Assembly (NCBI GenBank): GCA_963281255.1
Contig: OY725491.1
Location: 5,196,857 to 5,260,856 of the forward strand
Source: Aphrocallistes beatrix
Lineage: Eukaryota; Porifera; Hexactinellida; Sceptrulophora; Aphrocallistidae
Length of the DNA: 64,000 nt
Direction: 5' to 3'
Under the pieces are notes generated by a model. It worked only from the letters and a program-made list of their open reading frames with translations, searched no databases and was not told the DNA's origin. Below are positions 11,585-21,208 of the stretch, piece after piece. The stretch's first letter is position 1; each line of letters starts with the position of its first letter. The position numbers were made by a program, and so were the translations under genes.

Positions 11585-11938
11585 CTGTAGCATATATATG
11601 CAATTACAAATTGACTTGGCATCTCGTGTAAGAGTGCGAAAACACTAATTTCCTCATCATAGAATTTATCCTGAGTTGGTTAGCCCTTTGCAAATCGATT
11701 AGTGCAGAGTGGAATTATTTTATCTGTTGAAATTCGATTTGGAGGTAACTTCAATCACCGAATGCTCATTTTGCAAAATTGTCCCCTATTAAGACAATCC
11801 TGCAAAAGGAATATCTGAATCGATATGACTTGTAGAATGTCTGCGGTATTCCTGAGAGATGTGTAGGCATCTTCCTTGTTTAAATAAGTTTCACCATCCA
11901 GTTAGCCAATGAGATAATCAGAGAGTAACCTATATAGG
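11585..11938. other. No feature recognised
   Basis: Ordinary AT-rich intergenic sequence, with no coding or repeat signal that I can see. Confidence 0.4.
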
Positions 11939-12085
11939 CAGGGGCGTCGTGCCCATAGTCCCAGGGGGGACCGGGCCCACCAAAATTTTTTCTAGTCCCC
12001 TAGATTTTCACTTTTGCCTCATCTTCACTTGTGCCCACCAGATTTCATTTGCTCCCCCCTATTTTAGAACCACACGACGCCACTG
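11939..12085. mobile_element. hAT-like MITE
   Basis: The ends CAGGGGCGTCGTG and CACGACGCCACTG are inverted repeats of hAT type. The flanks TATATAGG and GCTATAGG look like a decayed 8-bp duplication. The interior contains C-rich tracts and no coding. Confidence 0.65.
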
Positions 12086-12188
12086 TGCTATAGGTACTTC
12101 AGATTGGTATTAGCATAAAACTCGTACTGTTGTTTATTCCCATCGTTTCCGTTGACAAATAATGAATATAGCACTCATTCACACATAT

Positions 12189-12313
12189 AATTTTAGGAGT
12201 TGCTACAGATTACGAATCCTAAATTTTTTTTAACTGATCGTTTGGAACGGGGACTTCCAAGCGATCAGTTAAAACAAAATTAGGATTCGTAATCTGTAGC
12301 AACTCCTAAAATT
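12189..12313. repeat. Near-perfect 125-bp hairpin
   Basis: Two arms of about 50 bp (AATTTTAGGAGTTGCTACAG and its complement) surround a loop of roughly 20 bases, interrupted only by a small difference in an A/T tract. It is probably a foldback MITE. It lies about 130 bp beyond the stop codon of the PSTK gene and could fold in a read-through transcript. Confidence 0.9.
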
Positions 12314-12443
12314 ACATTTTGATTACATGTATGTCTATCATTGAGTCTAACTATAGGGTTCTAATCAGACTATTAATAAATTGAATAACAACATCTGCAT
12401 ACATAACTATCTCAACCGGGATATCAATTACTAATAGTTAATA

Positions 12444-13464
12444 TTAGCTACCTACTGAGTTTCCAAGCATTGCTTCCTTCATCATTTGAACAACTACGAG
12501 TTCAATCTCGCTTGGTTTCACTTCGTTCTCGAAAATTTCTTCACTCAACTGATTCAGAACTTCTCTTCTTTTTACATTGCACTTCTCAGCATACAGTTTG
12601 AGAGCTTGCTTTCCCAATTCCTTCTTACTTTCCTCCTTTACCATACTTCCTACTAACTTTCTAAGCGCGATGTCGCATTGGTGTATGATACTAGCATTCG
12701 TTTCGTTCCGAGCTGCTTCTTTATGAGAGGATATGCTCAGAATCTGCTAAAGGAGGCGGTAGTTTTAATGAAGATTCCTGAATTTTTGTGACAATCGCAT
12801 CGAATTCAAAATCTTTAGCAGTATCAATCTTGATTGTTTCTTGTTCCCATTTGAAAACGGACCAAGCTGGATTAGACAATTGTCCATGAATGTTTACAAT
12901 AGTTTGCTCAGGGACTGGGTGTTCTCTTGCCTTGTTGCGGACTATGCACTCTTTAAGACTTGTTTCAAAGCAAAGCTGTAAGAAACCAGTTCTATGCTTC
13001 CTAGCAAGTCTGTAGTATTCGTACCGCATGCTCCTGTAGTGGAATGTATCGTCAAGGACAAGTATTATGGCTTTATTATTGAAGTCTGTATGCAATTGTG
13101 ATATTAGCAAATCAGAAAACTGTTTATCAGGGCACTCTCCAAAAGGATAGCCTAAGAAACTGTCAATTTGTTCTCGCAAAAAATCTCGATGCTTTTTCCA
13201 AATGAAAGTTTCATCAGGAGAACCTCCAGCTTGACATCTAGTATCCCTCGGAAGAAATGCATCAAACTCCATACAAATTAAATTCAATAAATTAGACTCA
13301 GTTGATTCGAGATAGCTCTTGAAAGAATGAATGAAAGTGGACTTCCCACTTGCTGGAATGCCAATCAATATGCAGAGCAATTTAACACCTAGTTTCAAAC
13401 TAGCTGAACCTAAGCTAGCCATAATATATATCTTGTCATTTGAACAAATTGAGGGTAAAGACAA
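12444..13464 (-). CDS. PSTK: L-seryl-tRNA(Sec) kinase with a +1 frame break
   Basis: PSTK phosphorylates Ser-tRNA(Sec), giving the substrate that SepSecS converts to Sec-tRNA. The P-loop GIPASGKS is at residues 34-41, followed by the adenylate-kinase-like fold and the signature LDDTFHYRSMRYEYYRLARK typical of this family. Translation from 13464 meets a TAA at 12721-12723 after 247 residues. The next frame continues directly with the family's C-terminal helical block (HQCDIALRKLV, MVKEESKKELGKQALKLYAE) to a stop at 12444. The span of 1021 nt is 3x340+1, so one surplus base explains everything and the protein would be about 339 residues, close to animal PSTK. The break may be a sequencing or assembly error, a fresh mutation or real +1 frameshifting. 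A second ATG at 13422 is an alternative start. It is apparently intronless. Confidence 0.88.
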
Positions 13465-13479
13465 TCTACAGAAACTCCT

Positions 13480-13807
13480 GTTATTAACGGTAAACGGATG
13501 TTTCGTCGCTGATATCTCTCCTAATGGAATTACAAACTGTTGGGAAACATGAATTGGTTCTCAAGCTGAATAGAATTAATAGGAGTGAGGATTTTGGAGA
13601 GTATTATGTATAAGAGCAAAGAGAAAGTGGGCATTTTGGGTTTGAAATAATACCAAATGGCACGCGAGAGTGGTATTTTTATTTCGTGAGGGGGTGGGTG
13701 ATTATCATTTATTATTTGGTAGAATGAATGGGAGAATGAAAGTGAGGATTCGATCATTTCATTCAAAGAAATATCAGCGACGAAACATCCGCCATTCGTT
13801 ATTAACC
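13480..13807. mobile_element. MITE with ~38-bp inverted repeats upstream of PSTK
   Basis: The arms contain CGGATGTTTCGTCGCTGATAT at 13495-13515 and its complement near 13769-13795. The outer bases GTTATTAAC are shared by both ends. The element begins only about 15 bp from the first PSTK ATG, so it is likely part of the promoter or 5' leader. No transposase is encoded. Confidence 0.75.
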
Positions 13808-14354
13808 AAGTAGGATATAACGAAATGAGGAGGTATTAAAAAGTCCAGAGAACTTGTTCCTATGGTCCAGAGAACAAGTTCGTATAGTCCAGAAAACATG
13901 TACCCCCGACATTTATGTGCCTGCGGACAGATTTCACGACTCTAGATCTACCGCGATCAGTCCAACTAACTTACCCGTCCGGCCCAGTTCAGATCGAATG
14001 TAGAGCACATGAAAGAAAACTGAGTCCGCAGTCCCATAGGACTGACACGTCTTTTTAGTTGTCTTTTTAGTGAAAAGGTCAATTTGATTCATAACTCTTT
14101 GCAATAGTGTGGCAACTATGTGACACAATTTACAATTATCATTATTAAGTATCGTACGTGTAATTGAACTTTGGAGCAGTTCTAATGTCGCCATCTTTCT
14201 CTCTAAATCAATGATAATTTAGCTTCATCGATTCCCTGGAGAGCGAAATGATGTCCTTTTTTCATCCTTACTCAATAATGAAAACTGAAATAATCTGGTT
14301 ATTTGCTCCGAACGACAGAGTAGTTAGATAACACTTCTGGCATTAGGAAAATCT
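13808..14354. other. No gene recognised
   Basis: Contains three imperfect copies of GTCCAGAGAACAAGTTC at 13840-13895, and an 86-codon minus-strand frame (13934-14194) without recognisable motifs. I do not annotate that frame as a gene. Confidence 0.35.
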
Positions 14355-14490
14355 TGCATACATGCCAACCGTCCCGGGGTTTTTTTCACTCTTCTTCTGA
14401 GCTAATTTTGACAAGTGTCCCGTTTTTACATGAAATCTCCCCATGTCCATTTTTTGGGATTCCGTGCATAATACCTTTCTGATGCGTCCC
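14355..14490. repeat. Dispersed repeat, family also present at 33.2 kb
   Basis: The segment starts CATGCCAACCGTCCCG and runs through TTTTTTCACTCTTCTTCTGA. The same series of motifs occurs in reverse at 33240-33386, and a fragment lies at 19771. It is therefore an interspersed repeat of unknown class. Confidence 0.7.
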
Positions 14491-14544
14491 TTAAATAAAT
14501 AATGTATCATACAGTTGCGGAAATTTATCATACAGTTGCGGAAA

Positions 14545-14830
14545 GTGTAATTACATGTGTAATTACACGTGTAATTATATGTGTAATTACATGTGTAATT
14601 ACACGTGTAATTACATGTGTAATTACATGTGTAATTACATGTGTAATTACATGTGTAATTACACGTGTAATTACATGTGTAATTACATGTGTAATTACAC
14701 GTGTAATTATATGTGTAATTACATGTGTAATTACATGTGTAATTACATGTGTAATTACATGTGTAATTACACGTGTAATTACATGTGTAATTACATGTGT
14801 AATTACATGTATAATAACATGTGTAATTAT
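14545..14830. repeat. 12-bp palindromic satellite, tetramer AATT
   Basis: About 23 units of ACA(T/C)GTGTAATT. The 8-mer is ACACGTGT or its one-base derivative ACATGTGT, and the tetramer AATT is self-complementary, so both strands read alike. It is preceded by two copies of ATCATACAGTTGCGGAAA. Long open frames across it on both strands come from the 12-bp period and lack of stops, not from coding. Confidence 0.97.
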
Positions 14831-15727
14831 ACAAATTGTACATTCAGAAAATTCAATAGCATTGCTATGTCCCATACATTGGCTGATTTTACTGTATTTC
14901 TTGATACTTAGTACTCTATTGGATACGTTAGGGTTCTATCTGCAGGGGGAAGCTTCCCCCCCCCCCCAATTTAACATCATAGATAGAACTTTGTACGTAC
15001 TGTACTACCAGGGCTATCAACCTGAGGTTACGAAATCTTGAGATTTGGTTTTTAAATCGTGAGATTAGGTTATTATACGCAGATAAGAACCTAATTTTTC
15101 AACTAACTTCCAACAATCCTCAAATATATGCAACAATTATTATCTACGTACTCAAGGATCATGATCTCCATACTCGCACTTAAGGAAGACCGATCATTTA
15201 AGAGTGGTCCATATATTTCAGTATAACTTTGAAATATTGGTTCCGAGGGGTCCAAATATTTCGAATTGTAAGGACCGGGGGATACCATTCCAGGGGCCGT
15301 AGACTCGGAATGAGGATTGGGTGGGGCCTTTAGGTTTGCATGATTGGTATAGCCATTTTGGACAAATTGTATCATAGCTAATGAAGGTAATAGCTTTCGG
15401 ATAATTCATGTAAGGCAAAGGCCCTACCAACCCGACCGGAGCCTACGCCTATGTCATTCTGTGGGAGTCCAAAATCTTTGTGACATTTCCTTGAATATGA
15501 TCCATAATTGTAATTTATTTGCATATGCAAATAGTAGCTTGTTCGCATGCGAATAGTAGTTTTTAATACCTCGAAATACGTACAGTATATCCATTACATT
15601 TGAAAGTATCTTTAGAGAGGTAGGCATACTTTATTTATTCAGATATTGTAATTGAATTCTATTTGGGCTCTATATTTTTTAATGAGTCTAGATATGTATC
15701 ATATTTACGACTTAGGAGTATTGTAAA
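14831..15727. other. No gene recognised
   Basis: Includes a C-rich tract at 14959-14970 and several short frames with no domain signature. Nothing else is evident. Confidence 0.4.
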
Positions 15728-16993
15728 ATGGCTACAGCTAATCCTACTCCACCAGATCATGGATAAGACAATTTTGTGTTAGAACTAAGGAGGGTATTAA
15801 AGAACAAATCAAGCAGAAATTCGTCGAAGTGATCGATTGTGTAAAAACGAGAGAATGTAAACTGTTGAAAGAGTTGGATACCATTCTACCATCTTATCAC
15901 TCTTATCAAGGTAAATTTAGAGAGCAGAAAGAGAAGCAACAAGCTATCGGAAAGATCGTCTCCTTTTTAAGAGAAGAATTGAGAAGTTCTCCAGTCAAAG
16001 GAGTGCACGAAACTTTGATAAAGCAAACTGAGAATGAGCTTAACTCCATAAAGTTTCCACTAGAACCTAAAATGGTCCATTTAGTCTGCAATGGCAGCAA
16101 AATGCTTACAGACTTGATTATTTTGGGTAAATTGGTAGAAAAAACAAGATGTAATGTTGATTATAAGAGTAAGAGACATCCTGTAGTGAGCGCTTGTGAG
16201 AAAGGAAATGGAAAGAAACAACTGTGGAACCCAAAAGGAGTGACAGTTGATAATAAAATAGGTGACATTTATGTTGCAGACTATGTTAATCACTGTGTGA
16301 AAGTGTTTGATAGCTCAGGAAAGTTCCTGTTCAAATTTGGAGATAGTGTTTTTGGTAAAGGAAAGATGCCATATCCTAAAGGAGTAGCTATTAGTGGAGA
16401 TAGAATCCTGATCTCCAATAGCGAACAATTTGAAAAGTCTACTCATCGCATTCTTATTTATCAATTAAAATGGTAGCTTTGTGCCAACAATTGGAAAATA
16501 TGGAAAAGTTAAGCTTCAATTTGATTGTCCACGTGCTCTTGCTTGTAAATAATCGAATGGAGATATTTACATTTGTGATTATGGCAACGATCGTATTCAA
16601 ATACTTTCTGAAGAACTTCAATTCATATCTCAGTTTGGTGCGGATAAACTCAAATATCCTCGCGATGTGAAACTATCAAAATAATACATTTTTATTCTAG
16701 ATGAGTCTAATCCTTGTATACATTTGTATGACTACAATCTCATTATACAGAAGAGTGTCGTTTCTAAAGGAGAAGGAATGCAGGTTCTTAATCCTTACTA
16801 TTTCTTTATTGATGATTCTAACAATATTCTCATTTCTGACTCTAGTTCTAATTCTATTCAAATCTTCAACTCTGAATTCGAATTGATTCATAAGATAAAC
16901 ACTTCTACACAGCCTATGGGAATTTTTGTAGATAATCAAGGAAGAGTTATAGTTGTCTGTCAAGCTAACGAAGAATGTCTTCAGATATTTTAG
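15728..16993 (+). pseudogene. NHL-repeat (TRIM-like) protein pseudogene
   Basis: The start ATG at 15728 reads MATANPTPPDHG, then meets a TAA and a frame change. The main frame (15829-16476) has a coiled-coil-like region (about 110 residues) and then NHL repeats: LWNPKGVTVD, GDIYVADYVNHCVKVFDSSG, MPYPKGVAISGDRILIS. A one-base shift near 16474 leads to a further frame with SNGDIYICDYGNDRIQIL, YPRDVKL and NPYYFFIDDSNNILISD, interrupted by TAA codons near 16547 and 16682 and ending at 16993. That gives about six blades. With at least two frameshifts and three stops, it is a dead copy of an intronless gene. NHL propellers usually bind RNA or protein partners. Confidence 0.85.
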
Positions 16994-18057
16994 GTTGCTT
17001 TTTTTGAGATGGAGGGGCGTTGCCTTCTCCTCTGTTTTTCCATTTACTGCATTTACAGTCGATTTTATAAAGAAACATTAACCTTTATTATTATTCTCTC
17101 TCATTCTACTATTAACTTTTTTTTCTTGTAAAAAACTTATTTGCCTATTGTTCTGTATTTTCGTTTACCACCATGTTGTATCAGTTTATGAGTTAGAATT
17201 GTAGTCAATATTGGTACCGTACATAGTTAACATTAAGAAAAATCTGATATTGAATTACTGAAAATTTAGAATAAAAAAATTGATCTGTGTCTCCGGTAGT
17301 TAATTATTTAGCTCATGATTGGAAATGTGAACCTTCTGGTCATAGACGTAGCCAGAACATGGGGGGAGGCATAGCAACCACCTGGAGGTCTGAGGGGCGC
17401 TATAAGTTCCCCAGTGACCCCAGGGCATTTTCCCCTGGAAGCTAACAACATTCACCTTAATCTCATAATTTGTACAGATCTAATTTTGAGGTTCTAGAAA
17501 TGCAAATTCACTCCGATGACACTCCCCTCTAATCAATTATCTTAAAAATTAGTAAATATACAACCAGACTTCGTCTAGCAACTGTCCCCCCTGACCCCCT
17601 CCATACGCCCTTGCACCCTTGCGTGGTGATGTCGCAAAATGCCAGTGTTGAGCCTCCTGGGGGTAGAGGTCATTCTACCGCTCGATGTGATGATCGAGGA
17701 TCAGCCTGTCAAGAAGAAGGACAATATATCAAGAAGCGATACCGGAAGGAAGCTGCCTTGCAGGCTGAGAATGGTAGGTCGTTTCGGATACAGTGATCCA
17801 TCTCGAGAAGCCTAATGGCCTGCGGAGTCCAGTCTACGAGCACATCGAATTCAGATCCAAAAATCTTTCAGACCATTTTCACAAGTTGTGCTGCGAGAAA
17901 ACCAAGATTGGTTAAGCCTGGAGGTACAATAATCACTTCTATTCCAAGAAATCTTACGTATATTGATGTAAATCGAACCATAGTGAGCACCCGGGAGCAC
18001 ATCAAATTCCTTTTAGGTGATCTCATTGGACCAATAAAAATTTCCTTCTGCAGGTCC
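16994..18057. other. No intact gene; decayed sequence
   Basis: Contains CpG-containing, GC-richer decayed sequence from about 17340. Frames at 17611-17796 and 17815-18060 may be the far 5' part of the hAT relic that follows, but carry no clear motif. Confidence 0.35.
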
Positions 18058-19636
18058 TGATGATACTATTACCCGTATCACGTATGAACAGTTGTACCTT
18101 ATTGTGGATGAAATTAAGAGGAAACAGTATACGCACATCATGAAGAGATCGCCGAAGAGGTTCATTCTCTAGTCAAGCTTTGACCACATTTCCACGTAGA
18201 ATTCGACCTCTGGGATGAGGAGACGAATAAACGCCATTATGCCTGCATTCTCCTTAATTGGGTGGATAAGGACTATCAGTACAGGTGTGTCTGCCTGGAT
18301 TTAAAACTCAGGGAGGGTTCTGCAAAGGCCCCACCTCTAGTATTCCATCCCAGAGGTTCTGGACGAATGGATCTTTCTGATCTTATAGACGATACTACAA
18401 GTGATGAGGGGTCCAACGTGCGAAATGCGTTGGAAGGTTTTGTTTGGAATCGTTTGCGTGGCTCACAACATGAACAATGCTATGCATGTTGCGCTTTGGG
18501 CGCGTTTCCACGTCGAGGAGGAGAATCAAGTTTCAAACAACCCATGATTTCTTCAAAAGCGCGCGGCTTAGTCACACCTACATCAAAAGAAGTGGAGATC
18601 GCACAGAAAGGCTTTCTGGCGTGCAGCTTGAGATGTTCGAAAAGGTCTTGAAAGTGCTTCAGGACAGAGTGGACCATGGGTCACTGGGTCATGGGTCACT
18701 TGGGTCACATAAATCGCTGGGTCAGTTGGGTCACAAGTTCACAACCCCTTGACCCAGTGACCTATATATATAATATATAATATATAGCCGCTCATTTTAA
18801 TAGTTGGCGACTATACTATTGTATAGTCGCAAACAAACGCTTCAAAAACTTCTTTATAATTAAAGTGTGTAATACCAGCGTCGTCTGCTGAAAGTGAACG
18901 CCATTATAGTGCTTTTAATGCCAACAACATTTTCTCCATTGCGAAACCAACTATGCCCAGAGACCGTGCAGGCGATCTCTGTAGTTTTAGAAGGTTATAA
19001 GAATAAATTAATTGATTAACATCATTTACTTGTATGTGTTGTGTTAAAGCTAGTCTGGGTCACTGTGTCACGTACTGGGTCACTGGGTCACGTACTGGGT
19101 CACTGTGTCACGCACTGGGTCACTGGGTCACTGTGTCACGCACTGGGTCGCTGGGTCACGTACTGGGTCACTGGGCCACATACTGGGTCACGTACTGGGT
19201 CACATACTGGGTCACATACTGGGTCACTGGGTCACGTACTGGGTCACATATTGGGTCACATACTGGGTCACTGGGTCACATACTGGGTCACGTACTGGGT
19301 CACTGGGCCACATACTGGGTCACGTACTGGGTCACATACTGGGTCACTGGGTCACGTACTGGGTCACTGGGTCACATACTGGGTCACTGGGTCACGTACT
19401 GGGTCACATATTGGGTCACATACTGGGTCACTGGGTCACGTGCTGGGTCACATATTGGGTCACATACTGGGTCACTGGGTCACGTGCTGGGTCATGGGTC
19501 ACTGTAAGTGACCCATGGTCCACTCTGCCATGAATATCTGCTGTCGGCTCACGAATCCATTCGTGAGCTCCGTTACACGGAGCTAGAGGAACGTTTCTGT
19601 CCTTTCGAATATGCTCCCGCTCTCGTTTCTGAATAG
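18058..19636 (+). pseudogene. hAT-like transposase relic, split by a satellite-bearing insert
   Basis: Translated segments follow the order of hAT transposases. EFDLWDEETNKRHYACILLN corresponds to the DLWTS...YlgltahyId block, and DKDYQYRCVCLDLKL to W.l.s.vL.f. TTSDEGSNVRNALEG matches the TDNAsNv.kAl block, and, in another frame, CVAHNMNNAMHVAL matches the C.aH.lnl block. Stops and frame changes separate them. Bases 18665-19527 are an insertion; the frame resumes after it with LCHEYLLSAHESIRELRYTE and ends at a TAG at 19634-19636. No terminal repeats of the parent transposon were identified. The family call is by motif order only. Confidence 0.55.
18665..19527. repeat. Inverted-repeat insert carrying a GGGTCA satellite
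   Basis: The ends CAGAGTGGACCATGGGTCAC and GTGACCCATGGTCCACTCTG are exact inverted repeats. The core at 19050-19503 is a tandem array of two related units, GGGTCAC(G/A)TACT (12 bp) and GGGTCACT (8 bp), in irregular alternation. The left arm at 18670-18735 also carries GGGTCA copies. It is non-coding; frames across it are artefacts of the repeat. I see no target duplication. Confidence 0.9.
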
Positions 19637-19784
19637 TCAGCAGCGCAGGCGAGTACTAAAAGTTTCCAAGGATGCGTATTTCGTTCACAATCCTAGACTC
19701 GTACTGCGACCTCCTAGCCCAGATACCGAGAGGGGAGTGGAAGTGATGCCAGGCGGTGATGACGTCATACATGCTAACCGTCCC

Positions 19785-20218
19785 GATCAAGCCCCATGTC
19801 AACCGTTGGAAGCTAGTCTCTAGCGAATTTTTAAAATTCATCAAATGGTGTTAAAATATGTATATAAAGGTGTGAAAATATTCATAAAACCTTTTTTATT
19901 GCTATGAACTATAATATAATTGAGACATCTAATAAGTTATTGCTTTGAAGTATCAATAACAATGACAACTTACAATTGTGTCGTACAATGATTTCTATTG
20001 TGAGAGTGATACCATACATAGTATTGTATGGAAAAGGTGTGAAAATTTGTTTTTCATTTTGTAGAGGTGTGAAAATTTCACTTAGCTCTTCGAACTTAAT
20101 CGTAGATCCATCATTTGACACCCACATGCCAATTTTCGTACCTCTACGACTTGCCAATTCTTCAATCAATTAGGACAAACAAACAAACAAAAAATCCTAG
20201 CGTTTTAATATATAAGAT
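19785..20218 (-). mobile_element. Family B element, 3'-truncated copy (B2)
   Basis: In reverse it starts with the AATCCTAGCGTTTTAATATA end (20218) and runs to one ~140-bp unit (CCATGTCAACCGTTGGAAGC, about 19795-19820). The hairpin end is missing. Confidence 0.7.
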
Positions 20219-21042
20219 TTTTCAATAATGTTATAAATGGAAAATTATGGGTAAGTTTTTTAAACGTGTTTAAGTAAGTACTAATCATGTTTGCATTACA
20301 TTTTATATTTACATCCTCTATAAATGTCTCCAATATTCTATGAATAGAATCATCAAAAGTACCCACTCAATATTTTAATGTTATGAAGAGGAAACAATAT
20401 TGAGTATGGGGATTCACAAGTATAACTGATAAGGTCATATGGACTCGTGAATATTGAAGTAATAATTAATGTACTGTAAGATAAAATAAATGACAATTAT
20501 AAAAAAATCACTGTGCTTACATAATTTCACTAAAGTTATGAAAGGATCATTGGATCATGCTTATTAAAGAAAATACATGACTGAAGGGAAATTTCGATAT
20601 ATTGGATCATGAAACTAAAAATATTGTGCAACAGTAAACAGTATCTTGTTGCATTGCAAAACTAACAAGTGCAGTTGTTTTCTTGAGGAAATCTTATTTA
20701 TATTATAATTGATGATATTTTTATTTGCTCGGAAATATTGATAAAATGACAAGTGCTAAAATCTGAAAACATATATTAGTATTACACCGTATATACTATA
20801 GAGTGTTGATTCTGACTATCAGCTTTCCGTATACAAATGACANNNNNNNNNNNNNNNNNNNNNNNNNNNNNNNNNNNNNNNNNNNNNNNNNNNNNNNNNN
20901 NNNNNNNNNNNNNNNNNNNNNNNNNNNNNNNNNNNNNNNNNNNNNNNNNNNNNNNNNNNNNNNNNNNNNNNNNNNNNNNNNNNNNNNNNNNNNNNNNNNN
21001 NNNNNNNNNNNNNNNNNNNNNNNNNNNNNNNNNNNNNNNNNN
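20219..21042. other. No feature recognised, followed by a 200-N assembly gap
   Basis: 20219-20842 is AT-rich without coding signal. 20843-21042 is exactly 200 N, a scaffold placeholder. The first exon or exons of the adhesion GPCR, including its expected A1 exon, are probably hidden here. Confidence 0.6.
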
Positions 21043-21208
21043 CCGTAGTAGTTAAGTAAATCGTTCATTGGTATGTTGTTGACTAAAATTAATTAATGCT
21101 TGTATATCAAGATAGAACAGGCAAATCATGTTAAAAAGTGTATTGTTTTATTTAAAGATCCTTACATATGTATATTTGAATTTGTTTAACTCCATCTCTA
21201 CATTTTAG

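Noticed and set aside
12760-12830. A 46-bp intron in PSTK that would restore the frame
   Set aside because: A GTCACA donor and TTTAG acceptor exist, but removing this segment deletes residues that align as an ordinary linker, and the donor is poor. A single-base break is simpler.
13934-14194. 86-codon minus-strand frame
   Set aside because: No recognisable motif or splice context; not annotated as a gene.
14343-15041. Long frames with CNYTCNYT or VITCVITC repeats
   Set aside because: By-product of the AATT satellite, same reasoning.
16540-16690. Alternative genetic code reading TAA as an amino acid in the NHL copy
   Set aside because: The same copy also has frameshifts, and the intact genes in the window use TAA as a true stop.
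19034-19533. Three overlapping 142-157 codon frames with TGSHTGSLGH-type repeats
   Set aside because: By-product of the GGGTCA satellite.
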